Shown here: in pieces, positions 44,177 to 54,345 of the stretch
Numbering within the stretch: the stretch's first letter is position 1
Layout of the letters: each line of letters starts with the position of its first letter
Assembly: GCA_001466705.2 (NCBI GenBank)
Contig: LATX02000123.1
Coordinates: 248,001 to 312,000 of the forward strand
Reading direction: 5' to 3'
From: Moniliophthora roreri
Lineage: Eukaryota; Basidiomycota; Agaricomycetes; Agaricales; Marasmiaceae
Length of the DNA: 64,000 bases
Program-made: the position numbers and the translations under genes
Notes under the pieces: generated by a model
Seen by the model: only the letters and a program-made list of their open reading frames with translations
Databases searched by the model: none
Told to the model about the DNA's origin: nothing

Positions 44177-46097
44177 TTAGGCGTTGGCCTTAGGAGCGGG
44201 AAGAGGTGAATGCCTCTTAAGTTTCTCAAAACCGTTGGACTCCCGCTTCCTCGCGACAGGAGTGACAGTAGGAGATGCAACAGGTACACAGTTGGATGAC
44301 GAGGCGGCTGGGTGGGCGTCAGGGGTGGGCTTAGTGCCTTGATACCATGTGGAGGTACCATAGATGCCCATGGGAAGGCTAGCGCGGACAAAAGATCAAT
44401 TATCGATCGTCAATTTCAATCCAGGGGGAATACTCACTCGCTGTCCCCGTCACAGTTCTCGAAGACATCTGCATTATAGTTCGCCGGCATGTTCTGTATT
44501 TGGTATGTTAGAGTCTCAGGTGAGATATCCTTGAAGGAAACGCACCCATTGGCACCCCATGACATCGTAAATGTGCTGGCAAAGAGTGGCAGAGTTATCA
44601 CCCACACAGGCTCGGAAACAGAACTCTCTGTCGGAGATGAAGCTGGTCCATTCCTACCGGAACGGTAAGCCTCCAACAAGAGAAGGAGAAAGCAGAACTG
44701 ACGTGATATTGCAGTGCATCGTCAAAGCTGTTACCGTACACCAAGCCTCCAACTGCAAAACCAGTTTTAGAATATGCAGGAACGTGACTTTTTCTTAGAA
44801 AAAAGACACAAACTAGGGTTGCCATTTCCGTCGGCACCATGGGGGTCGAGTTCACCTCCGTCATCAGCGCCAGGAACGTTGATCTTTGTGAAATTACCAA
44901 CACCCGTTACCTGTGCAATGAGGATAGATCAGGAAGTGTTTAGTATTATTGATTTGTATAGCTTTACCTGAACATAGTCAGGTGTCTTCACGAAGTGAAC
45001 ACCTCCAAGGGTGCCATCGGGAATGGTACGAGCGCCACGGCCGGATTTGGTGCAGTAAGCTACTTCAATACGTTCAGTTTCGCCAATTGTGCCCAGGGAA
45101 GGCTTGATAATCAGGTTTAGATAGGACTGCATGAGTTCAAACCGTGGAAACGAACTGGAGCAAAGAGACAGAAGTCGTCGGCATTGCTGACGATGCGTGG
45201 GATAGACATGAGTATCAGTGGCCAATACGAGTTGATCAAAGAACGTACTTGATCCATACAGTCTGGCATTGGGACTGCTCGCCTTCCGTGGTCTTGTCAC
45301 ACTTGTTCGTTCCGCTCTGACCTTGCTCGGACTTCTCAGGGAGGTTGTTGGCCATATAGCCTACGTTCCAGAATTGATTCGAATTCCAACCAATGCACTC
45401 CCACATCTAATTTTCCGCACGGTTTAGCACGATCCTCACAAGCGTACGTTGGAGCACTTTACCTGTGGCTAAAAGGCATTTTCAGGCTTGAACTGAAAGA
45501 GAATTGACAAGGAAAACTCACCCTGTTTCCATCTTCAGGACTTCCATTAGTCAAATCCATACACCTCTCATGGTTAGTCCAAGCAAGATGGAGGTCACCC
45601 TGTTTCGAGAAACCATTCAGCATGCACTCCACCTGGTAAAGTGGAAATTCCATACAGTATACCAGAATTGCTGATTGGGGTTGTGGTTGTCCGAACAAGT
45701 CCAGATTTGCAATTTCGTACCAAACTCAGTCTTTCCGTCAGTAACATCAAGACACTTGTCGTTAAAGATCTTGACGGTTCCGTCGGTGAAGGTCCACTTC
45801 TGCGCGTCGGCACCAGTGCAAGTTTGAATCACGACCTCGGCACCATCAGTGTCGTTCATGGCGGTCAAACATTTGCCTATGAAGGGTATTGTTGACTCTC
45901 ATTCACCAAAGAGATTCCAAAGGAACATACTATTGTCAAGACGGGGACGGATAACAAGCTGGCCTAGGTAACTGTTGATTTGTCAGTATCGTGTAGAAGA
46001 GATAAGGGACCGGAAATTACTTGGGAGTCTGAGCATTCGCGAGATTGACGCTCACAAGGATGGCAGCAAGCATAGAAGCAAACTTGGCGGAAAGCAT
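44177..46097 (-). CDS. Secreted ricin-B-fold (CBM13) protein with conserved fungal C-terminal domain, copy 1
   Basis: Signal peptide MLSAKFASMLAAILVSVNLA begins at the ATG at 46097. It is followed by a beta-trefoil carbohydrate-binding region: NYLGQLVIRPRLDN, KCLTAMNDTDGAEV, GADAQKWTFTDGTVKIFNDK, then KLQIWTCSDNHNPNQQFWYT with the Q-x-W type motif. A second module (HLAWTNHERCMDLTNGSPED) and a long Cys-rich C-terminal domain follow, spread over many short exons: TIGETERIEVAYCTKSGRGA, RTIPDGTLGGVHFVKTPDYV, then NMPANYNADVFENCDGDSE. The tail carries dibasic sites (VARKRESNGFEKLKRHSPL). Likely binds cell-wall or plant glycans; no catalytic residues were identified. It is a tandem paralogue of the 46753-48638 gene. 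Exon boundaries were not all resolved. Confidence 0.82.
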
Positions 46098-46752
46098 TCT
46101 TCAAGGAGTGTGGTTGAAAAGAATGTGGTGCTGGTAAAAGAGTGGAGGTATCCGAGAATAGAGAAGTGGGATGCACGCAAGTTACTCCTGCTGAGGAGTT
46201 ACACTCCACTCTTCAGTTTAAATACGGGTTTATGCCCTCCTATGTGCCGCTGTTGACCACGACACAGGAACGGTGCTGCCACTTTTTCTAACTCCTAAGT
46301 GGTATAAATATGTCAGCAGTGATTCCAGAATGAAGCACAGTATACGCACTCTTCCTGCTTTCCAACCATAAAATCAGTACTGAATTCACTAATTAATGCA
46401 AGAACGAGCCAAATCTTAGTCGCATTCATCGAGATTGGACGGCTTTTGTGTTGTAAGATGCGTTTCGATCCAGCACAATGGTACCTGTGTTTCGATCGTC
46501 AACATAGAGGAAACCTCAGCGTGTGGCATTTTGGATTAGCGAGTGCAGAACGTTTACGAGAAAACTGAAGACCATGGTAAGAAATCAAGAGCGTTGAGTC
46601 GAGTTGGTGTTGAGTGACAATTCACCACTGTTCGGACTTTGCCGAATCACTTTCACACTGTCCAATGAGACGAAACCCCACATATTATCCCGGTACATTA
46701 AAATAGTCCAATAACACTAGTCATATATGTATGGATCCTCATGCTAGACCGC
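46098..46752. other. Intergenic region between the tandem CBM13 genes
   Basis: Holds the copy 1 promoter (TATTTAAA-like box near 46217-46224) and the copy 2 3' region. No gene supported. Confidence 0.5.
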
Positions 46753-48638
46753 TCAGTACGAAGGCGATGGGGCCCTCTTAACCATGTCAAAGCCGTTGGA
46801 GTCCCTCTTCTTCCTGGCGGGAGTGACACCAACGGTAGGAAGGATGTGACAGTTGGATGAAGCGGGAGCAGGGTGGGCAGCAGGAGTGGGTTCCTGGCCT
46901 TGGAACCAGGTAGAAGTGCCATAGACACCCATAGGTTCGCTAGTACACGTGCATCAGATATGGGAGCAAAAAAAAGGAGCTTTGATGACTTACCCATCGT
47001 CACCCTCGCAATTCTCAAACACACCAGCATTGTAGTTCGCAGGCATGTTCTGCACAAACGTTAGCAAGACCATCGAGAAAATGTGTAGGAAACGACACGT
47101 ACCCAGGCGCAACCCATGACATCGTAGATGTGTTGGCAAAGAGTAGGAGCGTTGGCTCCAACGCAGGCACGGAAGCAAAACTCATTGTAGGAGACGAAGT
47201 TGGTCCATTCCTGCCAATACAGTAAGCCTTCAGCAAGAAAAGGAGAAAGGAGAACTGACATGGTACTGGAGGTTGGAACCGAAGCCACTTCCATAGACGA
47301 GACCACCGACTACAGACAAAGCTTTAGGTAAAGTTAAAAGTGGAAAAAGGAACGGAACGCACTGGGGTTGCCGAGACCATCAGCACCGTGAGGGTCGAGC
47401 TCTCCTCCATCATCACCTCGAGGAATGTTCATGCTGGTGAAGTCACCGACACCAGTAACCTAGTCCAGACGTCCGTCAGCCTCGCAGCGAGGTAGAAAGA
47501 ATAGCTCAGTACTAACCTGAACATAATGGGGAGTCTTGACAAAGTGGACACCTTTCAAAGACCCATCTGGAATAAGACGAGTTCCACGGCCAGATTTGGT
47601 GCAATACGCGACTTCGATGCGTTCGGTATCACCAATGGTACCAGGGGATGGCTATAGATCGTGTGAGATCAAGATCAAATCCGCATGAACGAGCAATTGC
47701 TCTCACCGGCGCCCAGACGCAAAAGTCTTCAGCGGAGCTAGACAGGTTGGTCAGAAACAGGGACCTTCGAACATGAGCAGACACGCACTTGATCCAAGCC
47801 GTTTGGCACATGCTGTCTTGGGAAGACTGAGTGCCACAGTGGTTAACACCAGCTTGACCGTCCTGGGAGGTTTGAGGGAGGTTATTGGCCGAGTATCCGA
47901 CGTTCCAGAACTGGTTAGTGTTGCCTCCATCACAGCTCCCTAAATCGATATTAAGTATCAAGTTGTTCACTTTTTCTTCCATGAAGCTTACAGAGTTGAG
48001 GCTAACGCAGGAGTCAACAACTGCTCTCTGAGAATAAGGTTTGTCACGTACTCGGTTTCCATCATCTGTGCTTCCATTGGTCAAATCGAGGCACTTTCCG
48101 TGGTTGGTCCATGCGAGGTGAAGATCGCCCTGTGAGGATATACATATTGTCAGACGGCCGACACGTCATACGCATTGAAGTGAACTCGCCGTGTAGTAGA
48201 ACTGTTGGTTGGGGTTACGGTTGTTTGAGCAAGTCCAAATCTGCAGTTTCGTGCCATCTGCAGTACTGCCGTTGGTGACATCCAAGCACTTGTTGCCAAA
48301 GACCTTGACGCTGCCGTCGTTGAACAGCCATCGCTGACTGTCGGCGCCGGTGCAAGTTTGAATGGAGACTTCGGCACCATCAGAGTTGGAGGCGGCGGTC
48401 AAGCATTTGGCTTAAAGACGATGGAAACTTGAAGTTTAGATAAGTCTTCTCGGGATCGACAAATGAACGGTACCATTGCTTAGGCGAGGTTGCATCAAGA
48501 GCTCGCCTTTGAAGCTTTCAAGACGTCAGCCCAGGAGGACAAGAAAAACCAAGGAAACGCGTACTGAGGAGTCTGGGCATTGACGAGCTGAATAGCGAGG
48601 AAGGCGACAGTGAGCAAAGAAGTCTTCAAGAAGGGCAT
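46753..48638 (-). CDS. Secreted ricin-B-fold (CBM13) protein with conserved fungal C-terminal domain, copy 2
   Basis: Tandem paralogue of copy 1 with the same order of parts. The ATG at 48638 opens the signal peptide MPFLKTSLLTVAFLAIQLVN. Trefoil sequence follows: HFKGELLMQPRLSN, KCLTAASNSDGAEVSIQTCT, SQRWLFNDGSVKVFGNKCLD, KLQIWTCSNNRNPNQQFYYT, CLDLTNGSTDDGN and NTNQFWNVGYSANNLPQTSQ. The C-terminal domain reads SAEDFCVWAPPSPGTIGDTE, RIEVAYCTKSGRGTRLIPDG, SLKGVHFVKTPHYVQVTGVG and GGELDPHGADGLGNPIGGLV, then NMPANYNAGVFENCEGDDGE. The end carries a dibasic pair (FDMVKRAPSPSY). Near-identity of several blocks with copy 1 shows a fairly recent duplication. A TATATA box lies near 48740. Confidence 0.84.
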
Positions 48639-50433
48639 CTTTCAAACAATGAAGGATTGTAGTAGACTCAAAAAGTCGTAACGAATGTGGGGGAATGCAG
48701 GAAAGATGCACAAAGGCCTAGTTCGCCGACATGCGCTTCTTATATATTTCCGTGTTTCAAAAAATTTCGGAGACGGGGGTATTTTCCCCGTCACCCACGT
48801 GTTCCGATCGGAGTTGCCTTTCGTGAAAGATTCTGTTACAGTACCTGTCAAGGAAAAAGAATTGGTCCCGTTTGATTGCGGGATGTCCTTTGGGTGCGTA
48901 CACACCGTAGAGACGTGAGCAGGTAGAGCAGACGAATATGCAACGAATATGTATATTGTGACACCAGAGTGGACAGACAGTATTGACATTGATAGCACAA
49001 GCCGAGTCTGCGAAAGTTGGGGCACAGAATAGTTCGTGTTCGGTAGAGAAGAAAGGGTCGCTCAATGCTGAATTCACATCCCAAAGGAGCAAACACGGAG
49101 CAAAGCGTACGAGGCGTGCAGCAGCGTGTAGGAGCGGTCGTATTGCGCCGTAAGTCGGTCACGAGGGCTTTCCGAGTAAGTATGGATCAGGAACGATGGC
49201 TGATATTAATCTCGTTCGAATGCAAGCGTTGAATTGCGCAGCGGGCTTCAGTCTTCCAAGTAGCAGAGACTGTTCCTTAGGTCACAATAGGCCTACAGCC
49301 CGTATGTGTAAATCGAAATCCCGATGACATGGCAGTCCAGACCTAGTTGGTGGGTATACCCCGCGACATCAAACCCATCTGCATCAAAGTTTATTCGAGG
49401 GTCGAAAAGGTGAACAATTCACTCTCTATAAATCTGAAACTCGCCGTTTTTAGTGGTAACCCCAGAGCCTTTTAGAGTCGTCGCCCAAATCACCCCCACG
49501 TTTCATGAGTCACCATGCAACCATGGATGTAGGCTTGAAACAAGGCTATCCGCAACGCTCCAGGTAGACTATGGAGCAAGCTTTCGGGAACTCGGTGCAT
49601 TTGATTTCGGGGTCCTGGTCTTGAGGTGAATCGATACATTGCTACAGCAAACGAATCGTCAGAAGTTCTCGGGAGGGTGAACGTGTGAGGAAAAGTTTGT
49701 GCGGATCTCAATTTTCGCACGAGCTGGCTTGCCTTCCCCGACTCCCAAAAGCATACGCTGGTAGCAAGTAGGTACTTAGAAATGGTGTATCCATAGCTGC
49801 TGATGTTCTTTCTATTTTATTGGTTCATGGCAACTTTGGAGAAACCCAGCATGCGGCCAGAAGCCAACCTCCTTAAACTTGAAGATTTGTCCGACGAGAG
49901 GACAGGAACGAGGCTGGGGGTCATGAAACAAGGCGGAGAAACATCGCGTTCTTGTATAGTTTCGTGTCGTGCCCTCACAATCCTCATTCATGTGCCTTCC
50001 TTCCATATGGTCTGAACAATTGCCGGCCAGTGAAGTTGACTGCCTGACCGCCAGGCGCCAGCAGACGTTCATGAGCTCAGTCATAATGGTAAGAAGCTCA
50101 GAACTCCCACTCTCATGACCAACACTAATCCTTTGAAAGATTTCCGGTCACACTCGTTTCGTGAACATACGAGCCCAGAAAGTTGAAATATACACGTTCC
50201 TTGGCTTGAAGCGTGCTCGTCTAACGATCAAGGCTACGAATCTGTGACCCAACCATTTGCAACCCCTTGGTCGAGGCAAAATGTTCAGACCATGTAACCG
50301 GATTAATCTAGTCTTCTCGGTCTGCTGACAAGTTCACGACCATGAGGCGGGCAAGACGGCATGTCGAGAGGTTTATAATGGTCGATGTTTGTAATACCCT
50401 GAGCCAGCAGACTAATACGCTCAGGGCTTGCGC
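48639..50433. other. 1.8 kb without a supported gene
   Basis: Shared upstream region of CBM13 copy 2 (minus) and esterase E2 (plus). Short overlapping frames at 48685-49162 have no homologue I can recall. A TTATAAT box near 50373 lies about 60 bases before the E2 start. Confidence 0.5.
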
Positions 50434-52606
50434 ATGATGCTATTGACAGGCCTTGTATACATCAACCTTTTCCTCGCTTCACAAGTCGCATCTCAGTCGG
50501 ATCCGGCCGATGTCGTGGACACTGGGTATGCCAAATACCTTGGCAATCGAACATTTCCCAATGCTGTAGCGTATCTCGGGATACCCTACGCGGAACCGCC
50601 TCTCGGAGATCGTCGTTTCCGAGCACCTATTCCACTCAACACTACACGCGTAGCGGAAGGGGCCGGCGGTGAGGTGGTCGATGCGACGGAATATCCTGAA
50701 TTCTGCGTTCAGGGCAGCATTGGTAGTAAGTGAGCCCCTCCAATCTTATTTCCATACACTACTGAAAGTTCGCTATAGTTGGCGATGCAGGAGGTGCCGG
50801 AAGCGAAGACTGTCTGAAAGTAAACATTTACGCGCCGGCTGGCGCTAAGAAAGGGGATAATCGTACGTCGGTTAGAACTCAGGCGAACTGTTTCACTTAC
50901 CATCTTTCAAGTACCCGTTTTGTTCTACATCCACGGAGGAGGTTCATATTTCCCGTTCCATTCTGATCCCTTGTGCTCATGAACTTTACTACATTAGGAT
51001 ACGTGTACGGAAATCCGAGAAACTGGCCTTTCGATCATTGGATTAAACAAAGCCCAAACGTAGTCGTCGTTTCAGTGTACTACCGTCTGAAGGCCTTCGG
51101 GTTCCTCGCAATTCCCGAGTTCGATGATCCGGCGAATGGCGACAATAATGCTGGGTTTTTGGATCAGATCCAAGCTCTACGATGGGTCAAAGAAAATATC
51201 GCATCTTTCGGGGGTGATCCTAACAAGATTACTATTAACGGGCAGAGTGCTGGAGGTGGATCAGGTTTGTCCTTCTTTCTCATTTGATGTCCAATTGATA
51301 AATCTTCATGTACATTGTAGTCCTATTTCACCTTGTGGCGAACCTTGGAGGCGAACCATTGTTTCATGGTGCTATCGCACAAAGCGTAGCAAGAAGCGTA
51401 ACACCAGATCCTGAGCAAGTAAAGGTACTTGTACCACATCTTCCGCGAAACCAGATCCATTGACAAAGAACATTAGCCTGCATTTGACTTCTTTGCTTCT
51501 GCTGCCGGATGTGACGCAGAAACTGTCGTCGAACAGCTAACCTGTCTTCGGAATGCGAGCATCAGCGCTTTGGCTCGTGCACAAGACGCATCCTTGTACG
51601 ACTCATAACCCCTTCTTGTTCGTACGCCGATGGTAACTCTTTTGCAGTAATGGAACGTACAGGAATTTCCGCCCAGTGGTTGACAGAAAGGTAATTCTTG
51701 GTCACCCCACGACGTTGATCAAGGAAGGAAGCTTCCTCAAAGTACCTCTCATTGTTGGGTAAGCCATTCCTTTTTCCTCGTTGAACTACTGTGAATCCAT
51801 CTTTATGCCTTAGAGCAACATCGAATGAGACCTCTGGGGGAAGTTCGGACCCTGCGACTTTTTTACGGTCCAGCTTCCCTGCACTCACAGACGAAGATAT
51901 CAGAGACATCCTGGAGGTGCGAGTACCTTATATACCAGTACTTAGATTTTTGTTGATCTTGGCTTACCAGGCATACCCGGAGGACGATTTTGCATCTGAT
52001 CAACAACGAAGAAACGTTATTGCCGGGGAGAGTACGTTGATCTGTGCAGTACGTTTCAATTCAAGATCTGCTTAGTGTGTGTGTTTACGAGTACTCGATA
52101 GCGTGAAATAATGGGAGAGGCATTTGCCAAAGCCCCAAAATCTTGGACTTACCGATACAATCAGCCCAATCCCACAGGCAACGTTGCTGCTGGTACCACT
52201 CATGCGGCAGAAAATTGGATGATGTTCCTTGGCACAAACACTGGGTGTGCTGCCTTCTCTGCATCTCTTTCACTCATGATACTGATTCCCAGGCAGAGTC
52301 AATGGATCTAACGTCTTCACGCCTATGACTCCAGTTGAGAATGCATTTGCCGAAGAGCTGATTGCGTATTGGCTCTCGTTCGTCCGTTCTGGAGATCCCA
52401 ACACGTACAAGCTGGAACGCTCTCCGGAATGGACTCAATACTCTGTCACTGATTCCGAGGACGGCGGCTCAAGACTACGAATAGTCTTGCAGCAGGATCC
52501 CGGCAATTCCACGACGAGGAGTGGGAATGTTTTGGAGCAAGAGCCGGAAAATCAAGCCAGGCGATGTGCGGTAGTAGCTAGTAAATCCGAGGGTGAACAG
52601 AATTAA
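50434..52606 (+). CDS. Secreted type-B carboxylesterase/lipase, copy E2
   Basis: Paralogue of E1. Eleven exons (50434..50725, 50779..50862, 50912..50941, 50998..51264, 51321..51424, 51477..51595, 51648..51758, 51814..51916, 51971..52048, 52102..52244, 52297..52606) sum to 546 residues. Signal peptide [20 protein letters not shown]; family signature [19 protein letters not shown]; oxyanion loop YIHGGG. The triad is Ser219 (GQSAGG), Glu341 (ATSNE) and His430 (THAAEN). Compared with E1 it has one extra intron (51425..51476) inside the exon that is undivided there. It is intact and probably active. Its 3' end is duplicated 1.7 kb downstream, beyond a dead short-chain dehydrogenase. Confidence 0.94.
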
Positions 52607-53027
52607 ATTTTTACATATACATTCTCTCTACATTCTTGTATACCCTCTGCGTTTGGTCCTTGAGTGCACAGATTCCGAGTCCGACGCTTCGCGCTGAAGA
52701 CCGCTGCGCGGTCTGTGGAAGAGGGCGATGACATACGTCATCGCCGTTTGCCCGGCGTTCCGCCCTCACGATCCATCGAGTTTTCTCTGTTCGTAGAATT
52801 CCCACAGCTCTCCATTCCCTTATTTTTATGGTCGGATGGGACAGGATCGCGATTGTGGCAGCGTCAGTACAACCTCATTCGCTAGCATTGGACGTCATGA
52901 ATGCCTCAGCGGATCTTCATCATCGAAATCGTCACTATGAATGCACCAGATACGAACGCACCAGATCGAAAGAGCGATGAAGGTCACATAAAAGGGCAAA
53001 GCTAAACCTCGGATGTTAATATTGAGC
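52607..53027. other. Region between E2 and the SDR pseudogene
   Basis: The first ~60 bases are the E2 3' region, which is duplicated near 54290-54345. Contains a perfect 9-base hairpin at 52724-52745. No gene seen. Confidence 0.5.
52724..52745. repeat. Perfect short inverted repeat (hairpin)
   Basis: GGCGATGAC-ATAC-GTCATCGCC: two 9-base arms pair perfectly across a 4-base loop, in the gap after E2. A nearby GAGGGCG (52721-52727) also pairs with CGCCCTC about 30 bases further on, so two alternative stems are possible. Confidence 0.7.
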
Positions 53028-54127
53028 ATGTCTCCCGAAAGTAAGAATCACTTTTCACAGGACCAACTCAAGAATTTACAAGGAAGGGTGCGAGTATAGT
53101 GGATATCATCTGAACTCTCAATTAACCAAGCCGAACATAGACTGCTCTCGTAACCGGTGCTACCAATGGCATTGGATACGAGGTCGCAAAGGCCCTCGCT
53201 GCAGCTCAAGCCAAAGTCATACTTCTCTCCCGCAAGGAAGAGAATGGTGAAGAAGCCATTCAGGAAATCAAGAAGCTTCACCCGACGGCGGACGTCCATT
53301 TCATCTCTTGCGATCTTGGGAACCTGAAGCAGGTCAGGGAAGTCGCTGATAGATTGAGTCGCTCAGAAGAACGTTTAGACTATGTGCGTGTGTCCGAAAT
53401 GACATGGTACAGGATCGATGCTGACGACTCTCGAAGCTTGTTGCAGATGCTGGGATTGGTGTCAATAAATACGACGTGACGGAGGATGACATTGAAAGGC
53501 ACTTCTGTGTCAACCACCTGGGACATTACCTTTTAATCAATCGCCTCTATCCCTCATCCGGAAGACCTCCAAGGGGCTACCACCATTGATGGATCCTCCT
53601 CGTATCGTTGCAGTCTCTTCCGAACTACACCGTGCAGCCCCTTCGTCTACGAAATTTGCAAATCAACGAAGGTGGCAAGAAGTTGTCCGCCAACGAGCTA
53701 TACTCCAGATCCAAACTCGCCAATATTCTTTTCGTAAAGTACGGCCTCGTCCAGCGTGTCATTGAACCGAACGGGGACCGTATCATCGCATTGGCCACTC
53801 ATCCTGGAGGTGTTCACACCGGACAGCAGGATCAGTTCAAGGAAGCATACGGAAAGGTCTTTGGAACTATAGTCATTAGTTGTACCGTTTATGCGATCTC
53901 CGGAGAAGGGAAGCTTGAGCACCCTTTGGGCTGCAATGAGCGACAGTGTACCGAAGAAGGGCTATCAGGGAGTGTACTTTACAAATCCCGAGGAGCTGGG
54001 CAAAGAGTCGGAACAGGCGTGTAACGAAGAGCTCGGTGCAAACTTGTGGAAGTTGAGTGAGGACATGATTAAGGAGAAATTAGGGCCTGATGGATTCCTG
54101 CCTTGGAATGCATCCGATTCTTCTTGA
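53028..54127 (+). pseudogene. Short-chain dehydrogenase/reductase (WWOX/retinol-dehydrogenase-like) pseudogene
   Basis: Exon 1 (53028..53087) and exon 2 (from 53141) are normal and give QDQLKNLQGRTALVTGATNG, the Rossmann TGxxxGxG motif, then AAQAKVILLSRKEENG and HFCVNHLGHYLLINRL. After that the frame breaks near 53550 (NRL then LIRKTSKG in another frame), near 53656 (STKFA then INEGGKKLSANELYSRSKLA) and near 53888 (before FMRSPEKGSLSTLWAAMSDS). The catalytic YSRSK motif and the C-terminal half through WNASDSS survive in pieces. Three frame breaks make it a pseudogene unless they are assembly errors. It lies between two copies of the esterase 3' end. Confidence 0.85.
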
Positions 54128-54245
54128 GCTGCAGTTGACAGTTGTGTATCTATTAGGAACTCTGTATTATAACTGTACAATGCAGTGGAAAGGTTTTTAA
54201 GAAGCGACGAATATGTGGTCATTGACATTTGCTATACGCGCTCAA

Positions 54246-54345
54246 AGCAAACCAGGCGATGTGAGGTGGTACTAGTAGCCAGTAAATCCGGATTGACCCT
54301 TACACATTCTATGCATACTCTCGTATACCTTCTGTACTGTATATG
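54246..54345 (+). repeat. Duplicate of the E2 esterase 3' end
   Basis: CCAGGCGATGTG, AGTAAATCCG, then TCGTATACCTTCTG parallel the last codons and 3' flank of E2 at 52555-52660 in the same orientation, with indels. The repeat pair is about 1.69 kb apart and brackets the SDR pseudogene. Confidence 0.75.
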
